Shown here: positions 35,853 through 45,083 of the stretch, piece by piece
Position numbering within the stretch: the first letter of the stretch is position 1
How the letters are laid out: each line of letters starts with the position of its first letter
Source of the DNA: Alphaproteobacteria bacterium
GTDB taxonomy: Bacteria; Pseudomonadota; Alphaproteobacteria; Caulobacterales; Aquidulcibacteraceae
Reading direction: 5' to 3'
Assembly: GCA_016124255.1 (NCBI GenBank)
Contig: WGOB01000012.1
Coordinates: forward strand, 1 to 54,681
DNA: 54,681 nucleotides
Notes under the pieces: generated by a model
Told to the model about the DNA's origin: nothing
Database searches by the model: none
The model's input: only the letters and a program-made list of their open reading frames with translations
Position numbers and translations under genes: made by a program

Positions 35853-38339
35853 ATGGCAGGTTCGGCACATCGCGTATTTGCTCGGTTCAAGGCGGCGCTG
35901 CTCGTCGGCAGCGCGCTTGCGGCGTTCGCCGCGCCAGCGTTCGCCCAAGAAGCGGAAGATGAGATCGTCATCACCGGTACGCGCGCCGCCAACCGCTCCG
36001 CCCTCGACACCGCCGCGCCGGTCGACGTGATCGGCGCCGACACGCTCAATCAGCTTGGCGTCACGGAAGTGAACCAGGCGCTTTCCGTCGCCCTGCCCTC
36101 GTTCAACTTTCCCCGGCCCGGACTTGCCGACGGGACGGACACCATCCGCCCCGCGACCTTGCGCGGGCTCGCGCCGGACCAAACGCTGGTGCTGCTCAAC
36201 TCCAAACGCCGGCACGCGGCCTCGTTGGTCAATGTGAACGGCACGATCGGGCGCGGCGCCGCGGCGGTCGACCTGAACACCGTCCCCACGGCGGCCGTGC
36301 GCAGCGTCCAGGTGCTGCGCGACGGCGCCTCGGCGCAATACGGCTCGGACGCTATCGCCGGGGTCATCAACGTGCTGCTGCGCGAAGACCGCTCGGGCGG
36401 CGGTCTGACCGCGACGTACGGCCAGCGCATCACCACCGTCGACACGCTGACAGGAGCACCGCCGGCGGGCGCGACCTGGAGCGTCGCTGACCAGGCGTCG
36501 CGGGACGTGACGGACGGCGAAACGATAACGCTGTCGGGTTGGTTCGGGCTGCCGCTGGGCGAGAACGGCTTCCTGACGATCACGGGCGAGTATCTCGATC
36601 AGGAAAAGACCGTGCGCACGGCGCCGGACTGGCGCCAGCAATACCCGCTGGTCGGGGGCGCATTCGATCCCCGCGAGCTGACGATCAATCGGCTCAATGC
36701 GTGGTACGGCGAACCGGAAATCGTGCAGTATTCGCTGTTCGCGAACGCCGGCTACGATCTGAGCGGGGGCGCTGAGCTCTACGGCTGGGCCTCCTATCAA
36801 AACCGCGACTCCACGTCCGCCGGGTTCTTCCGACGGGCGCTGGACGATCGCAACGTGATCGAGATCTATCCCGACGGCTTCCTGCCTTTGATCAATCCTG
36901 AGGTGATCGATTATTCCGCCGCGGGCGGCGTGCGCTGGAACCTCGGCCCGTGGGCGATGGACACATCGCTCGTGTACGGGTTCAACTCGATGGACTTCAC
37001 CATCCGCGATACGCTGAACCGGTCGCTCGGACCGGCGAGCCAGACCGTGTTCGACGCGGGCGGCTTCGACTACGATCAGCTCAGCTTCAATCTCGACGGC
37101 GTCCGTCAGTTCGAGGCCGGTCTCGCCCAGCCGATCAACCTCGCGATCGGGCTTGAAGCGCGGCGCGAAAGCTATTCAATCGAGGCGGGCGAGCCCGATT
37201 CCTATCGCAATGGCGGGGTGCTTCTAAACGGCGCGCCGACAGCATCTGGCGCGCAAGTGTTCCCTGGCTTCCAGCCTCAGAACGAGGTTGACGAGGATCG
37301 CACATCGATCGGCGTCTATGTCGACCTTGAAGTGAATCCGACCGAGCAATTGCTGCTGTCGGCCGCAGTGCGGGCGGAGCATTATTCCGACTTCGGCGAG
37401 ACCCTGACTGGCAAGCTTGCCGCACGGTACGACTTCAACGACGCTTTCGCCGTGCGCGCTTCGGTGCAGAACGGCTTCCGCGCGCCATCGCTGCAGCAGC
37501 AATTCTTCACCGCAACATCGACCAATTTCATCAACGGGGTGCCGTTCGACATCACCACCTTCCCCGCAACCGATCCGGTCGCGGCGGCGCTGGGCGCGCG
37601 GCCTCTCGAGGCTGAGAACTCGGTTAATTATGCGATCGGCGCTGTCGTGCAGCTGGGCGATATCGACGTCACGATCGACGCCTATCGGATCGACGTCGAC
37701 AATCGCATCGTGCTTTCGGAAAATCTCACCTCGGCCGCGGTTCGCGATTATCTCACGTCGCAGGGCTTTATCGGGATCGGGGGCGGACGCTTCTTCATCA
37801 ATGGCGTCGATACGGAGACGCAGGGCGTCGATATCGTCGCGAACTACCGCATGAACACGGACGCCGCAGGCCGTTTTGACTTCACGTTCGGCGCCAATTT
37901 CAACGAAACCGACGTGACCCGCGTTCCGACGACAGCGCCGCTTGCGGCTCTCAATCCAGCGCCGGTTCTGTTCGATCGCGTGAACGTGCTGACCTTCGAG
38001 GAAGGCGCGCCGAAGGACAAATTCTCGCTCGGCGTGAATTGGAGCTTGAACGCCTTCGGCGCCACGTTCCGGGCCACCCGGTATGGCGAAGCGCTTGCGC
38101 CTGGCACGAGCGCTGCGAACGATCTGGTGCTGGAGCCGCGGACGCTGATCGATCTGGAGGGCCGGTTCAACATCACCGAGAGCCTCCGGCTTTCCATCGG
38201 CGCCGACAACGTCACGGACGAGTACCCGACGCAAACGCCGCCGAGCCTCAACACCACGTCCAACACGCCGTTCTCGAACTATTCGCCGTTCGGGCGGTCG
38301 GGACGGTATGTCTACGGGCGGGTGAGCTTCACCTGGTAG
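35853..38339 (+). CDS. TonB-dependent receptor downstream of phoD
   Basis: Outer-membrane receptor, 828 residues from the ATG at 35853, with signal peptide ending AAPAFAQ and TonB box DEIVITGTR. Plug markers are LRGLAPDQTLVLLNSKRRH and VRSVQVLRDGASAQYGSDAIAGV; the barrel ends YVYGRVSFTW with the usual aromatic residue. It belongs to the large group of plug-type receptors common in oligotrophs. Its substrate may be an organophosphate fragment because of phoD 194 bases upstream, but this is contextual inference. Confidence 0.94.
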   Translation: MAGSAHRVFARFKAALLVGSALAAFAAPAFAQEAEDEIVITGTRAANRSALDTAAPVDVIGADTLNQLGVTEVNQALSVALPSFNFPRPGLADGTDTIRPATLRGLAPDQTLVLLNSKRRHAASLVNVNGTIGRGAAAVDLNTVPTAAVRSVQVLRDGASAQYGSDAIAGVINVLLREDRSGGGLTATYGQRITTVDTLTGAPPAGATWSVADQASRDVTDGETITLSGWFGLPLGENGFLTITGEYLDQEKTVRTAPDWRQQYPLVGGAFDPRELTINRLNAWYGEPEIVQYSLFANAGYDLSGGAELYGWASYQNRDSTSAGFFRRALDDRNVIEIYPDGFLPLINPEVIDYSAAGGVRWNLGPWAMDTSLVYGFNSMDFTIRDTLNRSLGPASQTVFDAGGFDYDQLSFNLDGVRQFEAGLAQPINLAIGLEARRESYSIEAGEPDSYRNGGVLLNGAPTASGAQVFPGFQPQNEVDEDRTSIGVYVDLEVNPTEQLLLSAAVRAEHYSDFGETLTGKLAARYDFNDAFAVRASVQNGFRAPSLQQQFFTATSTNFINGVPFDITTFPATDPVAAALGARPLEAENSVNYAIGAVVQLGDIDVTIDAYRIDVDNRIVLSENLTSAAVRDYLTSQGFIGIGGGRFFINGVDTETQGVDIVANYRMNTDAAGRFDFTFGANFNETDVTRVPTTAPLAALNPAPVLFDRVNVLTFEEGAPKDKFSLGVNWSLNAFGATFRATRYGEALAPGTSAANDLVLEPRTLIDLEGRFNITESLRLSIGADNVTDEYPTQTPPSLNTTSNTPFSNYSPFGRSGRYVYGRVSFTW

Positions 38340-38352
38340 CGCTGGCCGTTGC

Positions 38353-38377
38353 GGAGCGGGCGCGAGGCGTCCGCTCC
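38353..38377. terminator. Hairpin between convergent genes
   Basis: GGAGCGG at 38353-38359 pairs with CCGCTCC at 38371-38377, with an 11-base loop, in the 52-base gap between the TonB receptor and the convergent dehydrogenase. No U-tract. Confidence 0.35.
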
Positions 38378-38391
38378 GGTGGGCGCGGCGC

Positions 38392-39378
38392 TCAAAGCAT
38401 CGCGGGGATGACGCGATCGGGCGGCTTGTGGCCGTCGGCGAAGGTCTTGATGTTGATGATGACCTTCTCGCCCATGTCGATGCGGCCTTCCATCGTGGCC
38501 GATCCCATGTGCGGCAGCAGCACGACGCTGGGCAGCTTCTTGAGCTTCGGATTGATGGCGGGCTCGTGCTCGAACACGTCAAGACCCGCGCCCGCGAGCT
38601 CCTTCTTCTCCAGCATCCGCGCCAGAGCGGCCTCATCGATCACCTCGCCGCGGGCCGTGTTGACGATGTAGGCGTGCGGCTTCAGCAGCGCGAGGCGACG
38701 CGCCGACAAGAGGTGGTACGTCGCCGGCGTGTGCGGGCAATTGACCGAGATGATGTCCATCCGCGACAGCATCTGATCGAGGCTCTCCCAATAGGTCGCG
38801 GCGAGCTCCTGCTCGATGGCGGCCGAAACGGGGCGGCGGTTGTGGTAGTGGATCTGCAGGCCGAACGCGCGGGCGCGGCGCGCGACGGCCTGGCCGATGC
38901 GGCCCATGCCGATGATCCCAAGCCGCTTGCCCCAGATACGGCGACCAAGCATCCAGGTGGGGCTCCAGCCCAAGAACTCATCCGCTTCGACCACCTTCAC
39001 CCCCTCCACGATCCGGCGCGGGACCGCGAGGATGAGCGCCATGGTCATGTCGGCGGTGTCTTCGGTGAGCACGCCGGGCGTGTTGGTGACGGTGACGCCG
39101 CGCTGCACGGCGGTCTGGACGTCGATATTGTCCACGCCGGCGCCGAACTGGGCGATCAGCTTCAGACGATCGCCGGCGCGGCTCAGGACACGGGAATCGA
39201 GCCGATCGGTGACTGTGGAGACCAGAACATCGGCGCGGTTCATGGCGCCGACCAAGTCGTCGGCGCCCATCTGCGAGTCATCAAGATTGAGCTCAGCGTC
39301 GAACAATTCGCGCATGCGCGTCTCGACCGGGTCGGGAAGCTTGCGGGTGACGACGATCTTCAATTTTGACATGGGCAT
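38392..39378 (-). CDS. D-2-hydroxyacid dehydrogenase (glyoxylate/hydroxypyruvate reductase-like)
   Basis: NAD(P)-linked oxidoreductase of 328 residues. Rossmann motif GMGRIGQAVARRA, catalytic Arg in NTARGEVIDE, Glu in the DVFEHEP segment and His in LLPHMGSAT form the family's R-E-H set. It resembles glyoxylate/hydroxypyruvate reductases of the GyaR/GRHPR group; the exact substrate is not determined. An internal ATG at 39372 is an alternative start. The divergent gene is the SH3 protein. Confidence 0.92.
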   Translation of the reverse strand: MPMSKLKIVVTRKLPDPVETRMRELFDAELNLDDSQMGADDLVGAMNRADVLVSTVTDRLDSRVLSRAGDRLKLIAQFGAGVDNIDVQTAVQRGVTVTNTPGVLTEDTADMTMALILAVPRRIVEGVKVVEADEFLGWSPTWMLGRRIWGKRLGIIGMGRIGQAVARRARAFGLQIHYHNRRPVSAAIEQELAATYWESLDQMLSRMDIISVNCPHTPATYHLLSARRLALLKPHAYIVNTARGEVIDEAALARMLEKKELAGAGLDVFEHEPAINPKLKKLPSVVLLPHMGSATMEGRIDMGEKVIINIKTFADGHKPPDRVIPAML

Positions 39379-39562
39379 CCGTTGTCCCAGGCGTTTCCGG
39401 GTTGTTGTTGTGCTCTGCGCAGCGCGGCGCCCCCTTTAGCCCGGGCGGCGGCGCCAGGAAAGCGCCCGCGCGCGCAGCATAGCAGCATCCAGCGCCAAGT
39501 TCTTAATCAGGCTTTCACTGCGCGGGTGCTAGGGTCCAACCCTCTTCCCGAAAGGAGCGAGC

Positions 39563-40048
39563 ATGAAACGCCGCGCAAAAGGCGCCGCGCTTATTTTTGC
39601 GTCGATCGCGGGGCTGACGCTCAGCGCGGCGGCTCAGCCCGCGCCTGCGCCGCATTACATGGCGATCCGGGCTGAGCGGGTCGAGGCGCGCAGCGGCCCC
39701 GACCAGGCGCACGCCGTGGAGTGGATTTACCGCCGCCAGGGGCTGCCGATGCGCGTCCTCGGGCGCGACGGCGCCTGGCTTCGGGTGGAGGATCCCGGCG
39801 GCGCCCAGAGCTGGATCCATCAGACCGGGCTGGAGGAGCGACGCACCGTCTTCGTCACTGGCGGCCGCCTCGGCAGCGTCACGCTGCGGCGGACCGCGCA
39901 GGCCGACGGGCGCGCCGTGGTTCATCTGGAACGCGGGGTTGTCGCCGCGCTCGAGGCATGCCGGGGCGGGTGGCGGCGGGTGGCGACGGCTGGTTATTCC
40001 GGCTGGGCCCCCGCCGAGGCGTTCTGGGGCGCGGAGGCCTGCGGCTAG
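39563..40048 (+). CDS. Exported SH3-domain protein
   Basis: The 161 residues begin with a signal peptide (LIFASIAGLTLSAAAQPAP) and contain two bacterial SH3-like regions at about 33-90 (EWIYRRQGLPMRVLGRDGAW) and 95-155. Such proteins often bind peptidoglycan or regulate hydrolases; its role is unknown. AAAGGAG precedes the start. It is divergent from the dehydrogenase across 184 bases, a neighbourhood seen in other alphaproteobacteria. Confidence 0.84.
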   Translation: MKRRAKGAALIFASIAGLTLSAAAQPAPAPHYMAIRAERVEARSGPDQAHAVEWIYRRQGLPMRVLGRDGAWLRVEDPGGAQSWIHQTGLEERRTVFVTGGRLGSVTLRRTAQADGRAVVHLERGVVAALEACRGGWRRVATAGYSGWAPAEAFWGAEACG

Positions 40049-40189
40049 GCCGCCAAGTCATCCCAAGTAAAACGACAGTTAAGCTGCGTTCGGCCTCCGG
40101 CCGGGGACGGATGGACGTTTCCGGCTCCGCGCCCTATGTGACGCCCGCCGCCCCTCCTCCTTCCCGCGGGCCGGCGACCGGGGAGTTGC

Positions 40190-40966
40190 ATGGAGTATCT
40201 TATCGGGTTGCTGCAGAGCCCGGCAGCGTGGGCCGCGTTCGTCACACTCGTGGCGATGGAGGTGGTGCTCGGGATCGACAACCTGCTGTTCATCTCGATC
40301 CTGACGAACAAGCTGCCGGAAGCGGATCGCCCGCGCGCGCGGCGCATCGGCATTTCGCTCGCGCTGGTGCTGCGGTTGGCGCTCTTGTCGCTGATCTTCG
40401 TCATCGTCCAGCTTGATACGGACTTCATCACGCTGTTCGGCCAAGGCTTCTCGTGGCGCGATCTCATCCTGATCGCCGGCGGGCTGTTCCTCGTCTGGAA
40501 AGCGACGAGCGAAATCCACCACAGCGTCGATCCAGAGCCCGCGCCGGACGTGTTCAGCGGCGGCAAGGCGGCGAGCATCGGGTTTTCCGCGGCGATCGGC
40601 CAGATTCTGGTTCTCGACCTCGTGTTCTCGGTCGATTCAATCCTGACAGCGGTCGGCATGACCGAGCACGTGCCGATCATGGTCGCGGCGGTGATCATTG
40701 CGGTGGCGGTGATGCTGCTCGCGTCCGCGCCGCTCGCGGCGTTCATCCACAAGAACCCGACCGTTGTGATGCTGGCGCTGGGGTTCCTCCTGATGATCGG
40801 CATGACGCTGATCGCGGAGGGCTTCGGCTTCCATGTGCCCAAGGGCTACATCTACGCGGCGATGGCGTTCTCCGCCGGGGTGGAGGCGCTCAACATGCTG
40901 GCGCGCAACGCCAACAAGCGGAAGCAGGCGGCGGTGAAGGCGGGCGGCGAGCCGCCGGCGCATTAG
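40190..40966 (+). CDS. TerC-family membrane protein
   Basis: Inner-membrane protein of 258 residues with seven or more helices. TerC signatures are [22 protein letters not shown] and [16 protein letters not shown], which include acidic residues thought to handle divalent metal. Related proteins export Mn2+ or act in metal homeostasis; no tellurite genes are nearby, so the name does not imply tellurite resistance. Start follows GGGGAG. I looked for a yybP-ykoY Mn riboswitch upstream and saw none. Confidence 0.93.
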   Translation: MEYLIGLLQSPAAWAAFVTLVAMEVVLGIDNLLFISILTNKLPEADRPRARRIGISLALVLRLALLSLIFVIVQLDTDFITLFGQGFSWRDLILIAGGLFLVWKATSEIHHSVDPEPAPDVFSGGKAASIGFSAAIGQILVLDLVFSVDSILTAVGMTEHVPIMVAAVIIAVAVMLLASAPLAAFIHKNPTVVMLALGFLLMIGMTLIAEGFGFHVPKGYIYAAMAFSAGVEALNMLARNANKRKQAAVKAGGEPPAH

Positions 40967-41101
40967 TTCGGTGCGTCGGCGCCGCTACAGGAACCCGTCG
41001 CGGGGGCGCGCCGTGATGAGCAGCCGACCGTGCGCCAGCGGGCGCGGTTGCACCCGCGCTTGCTGATGCGCTTGTCCGCCCGAGTGGGAGAATGCGTCCT
41101 G

Positions 41102-43372
41102 CTAAAGGAACGAGTAGGGATCGATGTCGATCTGGATGCGGACCGCGCTCGTCAGCTTCACGCGCGTCATCCACGCGGCCATGTAGGCGGAGAGATCGAC
41201 GCCGCGATCGGCGCGAATGAGAAAGCGACGACGGTGGCGGCCGCGCACCACCGCCAACGGCGCCGGCGCGGGGCCCCACACGTCGACGCCGTCCGTGTTC
41301 GGCGCCGCGGCGCCGAGTTCATTAGCGGCGGCGTGGGCCTGCTCTTCGCTTGGGCTTGAGACCACGATCGCGGCGAGGCGGCCGTAGGGCGGCATGCCGA
41401 CGAGTTCGCGCGCCTGCGCCTCGGCGGCAAGAAAGCCGTCGCGATCCATCGCCGCGAGCGCCTGCATCACCGCTTCATCTGGCGCGTAGGTCTGGATGAG
41501 CGCCCTCCCCTTCAGTTCGGCGCGGCCGGCGCGGCCGGCGACTTGGCTCAGCAATTGAAACGTCCGTTCGCCGGCGCGCAGGTCCCCGCCCTTGAGGCCC
41601 AGGTCCGCATCGATGACGCCGACGAGGGTGAGCAGCGGGAAGTCGCGGCCCTTGGCGACGATCTGCGTGCCGATCAGGATGTCGATGTCGCCTCTCTCCA
41701 TGCGGTCGATCAACGCACGCACCGCCTCGCCGTTGGGCGCGGTGTCAGATGAGAAGATCTCGATGCGCGCCTCGGGGAAGCGCTCCAGCACTTCTTCATG
41801 AATGCGCTCGACGCCCGGACCGATCGAGACGAACGAGTCCGGCGTCAGGCATTTCGGGCAGGCCTTCGGCTTCGGCATCGAGAAGCCGGTTAAGTGGCAG
41901 ACGAGCCGGCCGCTGTAGCGGTGCTCGACGAGCCAGGATTCGGTTTCGGGCGATTGCATGCGATGGCCGCACGCACGGCATAGCGTGAGCGGCGCGTAGC
42001 CGCGGCGATTCATATAGAGGAGCGCCTGTTCGCCGCGCGCGAGCGAGTCCGCGGTCGCGGCGACGAGCGCGGGCGAGAGCCACTTGCCCTTCTCCGGCGG
42101 ATCGAGGCGGAGATCGATCAGCTCGACATCCGGCAGCACCGCGGCGCCGTGGCGCGCCGGCAGCTTCACGTGCGCGTAGCGGCCCGATTGCGCGTTGACC
42201 AAGGTTTCTAGAGACGGCGTCGCGCTCGCCAGCACAATGGCGCACTCGCCCAATTTCGCCCGCGCCACAGCGAGATCACGGGCCTGATAGGCGACGCCCT
42301 CGTCCTGCTTGTAGCTCGGGTCATGCTCTTCATCGATGACGATCAGACGCAGATTCGCAAACGGCAGGAACAGCGCGGAGCGCGCCCCCACCACCAGACG
42401 CGCGCGGCCTGCGGCGATCTCGCGCCAGGCGCGGCGCCGATGCGCCGGCTTGATGGCGGAATGCCACTCGACGGGACTCGCGCCAAAGCGCGCTTCGAAG
42501 CGCGCCAGCACCGCCTGCGTCAGCGCGATCTCCGGCAGCAGCACCAACACCTGTGCAGCGGGATCGGCGGCGAGCGCTTCAGCGACCGCTTCGAGATAGA
42601 CTTCCGTCTTGCCCGATCCGGTGACGCCGTCGAGCAACGCGGCTGCGAAGCCGCCCTGGCGCACCAACGTCTGCAGGTCTTCTGCGGCGTTCGCCTGCGC
42701 CGGCGAGAGCGGATGTCCGGCGCGGGAGAGATCTGGCTCAGCAAAAGGAGGGTCTTCGCTGCGGGCGCTGCGCGTGAGTGCGCCCTGATCAATCATCGCC
42801 TTCACCACGCCGGGCGACACGCCGGCCCGGCGCGCGAGTTCGGCCGCGGTTTCCGGTTCACGCGCGGCTTCCGCCTGCACGCGCAAGCGGGTTTCGGTGA
42901 GCTTGCCGTCAAAGCCCGGCGTCGGCGCATACACGTGCACAACCGGGGGATCGCGCAACGCTTCGGGCGCACGCACCACCATGCGCATGATCGCGCCGGG
43001 CGAGGCGATGACGTAACGCGCCGTCCATTCGATGAAGCGCCTGGCCGTGTCATCGAGCGGCGGCCCGGGCAAGCGCTCTGTGATCGGTTTCAGATTGTCT
43101 GCGCCGCGCGCGGCGTCCTCGCCCTCCTCCACAGACCAAACCACGCCGAGCAGTTCGCGCGGGCCGACCGGGGCGATCACGTGATCGCCCGGCGCAAGCC
43201 GCATCGAGGCCGGCGCGCGATAGTCGAACGGCTCCGGCAGCGGCAGCGGCAAGAGTACGCGGACACGTTGAACCGGCGCACGCCCCGCGGCGCCCGACGC
43301 GTCGAACAGGCCAAAATCCGGCGCAGCGGACGCGCGCGTTCGGCGCAGGCGGCGGCGCATCGCAGCGCTCAT
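41102..43372 (-). CDS. priA: Primosomal protein N' (replication restart helicase PriA)
   Basis: Helicase that reloads the replisome at stalled forks, 756 residues from ATG 43372. A TTG at 43402 gives a longer frame but no homology. Walker A is DGVTGSGKTEVYL, DEEH is the Walker B box, and motif VI contains QVAGRAGRA. Zinc site 1 is complete (C465, C468, C505, C508), but at the second site the expected cysteines are S474, T477 and T495, with only C492 left. Spacing matches E. coli PriA exactly, so the loss is not a misalignment. It is divergent from xerC. Confidence 0.95.
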   Translation of the reverse strand: MSAAMRRRLRRTRASAAPDFGLFDASGAAGRAPVQRVRVLLPLPLPEPFDYRAPASMRLAPGDHVIAPVGPRELLGVVWSVEEGEDAARGADNLKPITERLPGPPLDDTARRFIEWTARYVIASPGAIMRMVVRAPEALRDPPVVHVYAPTPGFDGKLTETRLRVQAEAAREPETAAELARRAGVSPGVVKAMIDQGALTRSARSEDPPFAEPDLSRAGHPLSPAQANAAEDLQTLVRQGGFAAALLDGVTGSGKTEVYLEAVAEALAADPAAQVLVLLPEIALTQAVLARFEARFGASPVEWHSAIKPAHRRRAWREIAAGRARLVVGARSALFLPFANLRLIVIDEEHDPSYKQDEGVAYQARDLAVARAKLGECAIVLASATPSLETLVNAQSGRYAHVKLPARHGAAVLPDVELIDLRLDPPEKGKWLSPALVAATADSLARGEQALLYMNRRGYAPLTLCRACGHRMQSPETESWLVEHRYSGRLVCHLTGFSMPKPKACPKCLTPDSFVSIGPGVERIHEEVLERFPEARIEIFSSDTAPNGEAVRALIDRMERGDIDILIGTQIVAKGRDFPLLTLVGVIDADLGLKGGDLRAGERTFQLLSQVAGRAGRAELKGRALIQTYAPDEAVMQALAAMDRDGFLAAEAQARELVGMPPYGRLAAIVVSSPSEEQAHAAANELGAAAPNTDGVDVWGPAPAPLAVVRGRHRRRFLIRADRGVDLSAYMAAWMTRVKLTSAVRIQIDIDPYSFL

Positions 43373-43526
43373 GCAAGGTTCGTCGAAGGAGGGACGGTGC
43401 AAGACATTGAACGCGAAGTTAAGCGCGTTGCAGAGTCGAGAAAAGCACCGTGATGACTCGCAGATTCGTCAAGTGCGAAATCATGCGTTATGTTGAGTCG
43501 AGGTCGGAACAATTATCAGCGCGCCG

Positions 43527-44459
43527 ATGCAGTCCTTGGCCAGTGCAACAGATGCGGAGAACGCACATGCAGCATGGCTCGCAAGCCTGCGCGACGAACG
43601 CCGGCTCAGTGCGCTGACGGTGGAGGCGTACGGCCGCGACGTGGCGCGCTTCCTCGACTTTCTGACGATGCACCTTGGCGAAGCGCCGCGGCTGGGCGCG
43701 CTCCAGACGCTGCAGCCACAGGATTTGCGCGCCTATCTCGCCTACCGGCGCGCGGGCGACGGCGCGCTCTCTGATCGGTCCCTGGCGCGCGCGCTGGCGG
43801 CGATCCGCTCGTTCTTCCGCTTCCTCGAAGAACGCTGCGGCGTCGCCAACGCACGGCTCAAACTGGTGCGCGGACCGCGCCTTAAGGCTCTGTTGCCGCG
43901 GCCGGTCAGTGAAGACAGCGCACATGAGGCGCTCGCGATCGCCGGCGCGCAGGCGATAGCGCCGTGGGTGGCGGCCCGTGACGAAGCGGTGCTGACGTTG
44001 CTCTACGGCGCGGGCCTGCGGATTTCAGAAGCGCTCGGCTTGCGCGGCGGCGACCGGCCGATCGGCGAAGCGCTGCGCGTTGTCGGCAAGGGCGGCAAGG
44101 AACGCATCGTGCCGGCGTTGCCGATCGTGCGCGAGGCGGTGGAGCGCTACGCGAGCGTGTGTCCGTTTGCGCTGGATGCGGACGGTCCGCTGTTTCGCGG
44201 CGTGCGCGGCGGCGCGCTCTCACCGCGCATCGTGCAGACGTTGATGGCGCATGTGCGCGCGCGTTTGGGATTGCCGAACAGCGCAACGCCGCATGCGCTG
44301 CGGCACGCGTTCGCAACGCATTTGCTCGCGCACGGCGCCGATCTGCGCGCGATCCAAGAATTGCTCGGACATGATTCGCTGGCGACGACACAGCGCTACG
44401 CGGATGTCGATTTTTCTCGGCTGCTTGCTTCGTATCGCAGTGCGCATCCGCGGGCTTAG
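43527..44459 (+). CDS. xerC: Site-specific tyrosine recombinase XerC
   Basis: Resolves chromosome dimers at dif with XerD. The 310 residues have the SAM-like N-terminal domain and the catalytic set R (GLRISEA), K (GKGGKERIVP), H-x-x-R (HALRHAFATHLL), H (LGHDS) and the Tyr nucleophile in QRYADVD. The priA/xerC divergence is typical of alphaproteobacteria. Confidence 0.95.
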   Translation: MQSLASATDAENAHAAWLASLRDERRLSALTVEAYGRDVARFLDFLTMHLGEAPRLGALQTLQPQDLRAYLAYRRAGDGALSDRSLARALAAIRSFFRFLEERCGVANARLKLVRGPRLKALLPRPVSEDSAHEALAIAGAQAIAPWVAARDEAVLTLLYGAGLRISEALGLRGGDRPIGEALRVVGKGGKERIVPALPIVREAVERYASVCPFALDADGPLFRGVRGGALSPRIVQTLMAHVRARLGLPNSATPHALRHAFATHLLAHGADLRAIQELLGHDSLATTQRYADVDFSRLLASYRSAHPRA

Positions 44460-44470
44460 CCGAGAAAAAC

Positions 44471-44517
44471 CCTGGAAAATCAACGTGATGAAAGGACTCG
44501 GGAGCACGTTTTCCAGG
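44471..44517 (+). promoter_or_regulatory. Long inverted repeat / RNA hairpin after xerC
   Basis: CCTGGAAAA (44471-44479) is perfectly complementary to TTTTCCAGG (44509-44517); inside it CGTG (44484-44487) pairs with CACG (44505-44508), leaving a 4-base bulge. This gives a strong stem in the 200-base region between xerC and the histone-like gene. It has no T-run, so it may be an RNA element or the 3' end of the xerC mRNA rather than a terminator. Confidence 0.5.
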
Positions 44518-44582
44518 TGTGTGAGGCACTCCAAGAAAAAGACAGTCTTCGTGTTTGTAGAAACCAATCGAAAACCAATAAC

Positions 44583-44606
44583 AGCGTAGAAACGCTCTCG
44601 GAGAGC
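44583..44606 (+). promoter_or_regulatory. Overlapping alternative hairpins in the histone-like gene leader
   Basis: AGCGT/ACGCT (44583-44587 with 44592-44596, loop AGAA) and GCTCTC/GAGAGC (44594-44599 with 44601-44606) share bases, so they are mutually exclusive. An A-rich stretch follows. This geometry could be an attenuator or just fortuitous pairing. Confidence 0.35.
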
Positions 44607-44660
44607 CAAAAAAACTCCCACCCAACCAGTACTTAGACTAGTAAGAACGGAGTAACGAAG

Positions 44661-44984
44661 ATGGCAAAGAAGGTAAAGAAGGCGCGCAAGGTCGCCAAGA
44701 AAGCGGTCCGCAAGACCGCGAAGAAGATGGTCCGCAAGGCCCCGGCCCGTAAGGCCGCCAAGAAGGCCCGCAAGGCCCCGAAGCGGAAGTCGGCTGCGAA
44801 GAAGAAGGTCGCGCGCAAGATGACGCGCAAGACCGTTCGCAAGGCCGCGAAGAAGACCGTCCGCCGCAAGACCGCGAAGCGCGGCCGCAAGGCTGCGATG
44901 CCGGCGATGGCGAAGACGTCTGTCCGCGCTGCGAAGCCGCGTCGCGCCGTGCGTCGCACGAAGAAGGCGGCGCCGGCGGCCTAA
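44661..44984 (+). CDS. Histone H1-like lysine/arginine/alanine-rich DNA-binding protein
   Basis: The 107 residues are repeats of Lys/Arg/Ala blocks (KKARKVAKKAVRKTAKK, RKAAKKARKAPKRK), as in H1-like nucleoid proteins of bacteria. It probably binds and compacts DNA non-specifically. No folded domain is visible. GGAG precedes the start. It follows a 200-base leader with several hairpins and is followed by a hairpin and a canonical terminator, so it is likely its own transcription unit. Confidence 0.88.
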   Translation: MAKKVKKARKVAKKAVRKTAKKMVRKAPARKAAKKARKAPKRKSAAKKKVARKMTRKTVRKAAKKTVRRKTAKRGRKAAMPAMAKTSVRAAKPRRAVRRTKKAAPAA

Positions 44985-45002
44985 ACCGCTAAAGCTGCGA
45001 GG

Positions 45003-45032
45003 GATGGGGGGAGACGGCTGGCTCCCCCCATC
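45003..45032. other. Perfect 11-bp hairpin after the histone-like gene
   Basis: GATGGGGGGAG at 45003-45013 and CTCCCCCCATC at 45022-45032 pair perfectly with an 8-base loop, 18 bases after the stop codon. There is no U-tract here; the true terminator lies just downstream, so this may protect the mRNA 3' end. Confidence 0.6.
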
Positions 45033-45063
45033 GCCTTTCCGGACGCCGCCTGCGCGTCCCGAG

Positions 45064-45083
45064 GCCCGGAGACGGGCTTTTTT
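45064..45083 (+). terminator. Rho-independent terminator
   Basis: GCCCG (45064-45068), loop GAGA, CGGGC (45073-45077), then TTTTTT at 45078-45083. A classical intrinsic terminator for the histone-like gene. Confidence 0.85.

Noticed and set aside
40049-40189. yybP-ykoY Mn riboswitch before the TerC gene
   Set aside because: TerC genes often have it, but I could not find its conserved core; GGGGAG there is just the ribosome-binding site.
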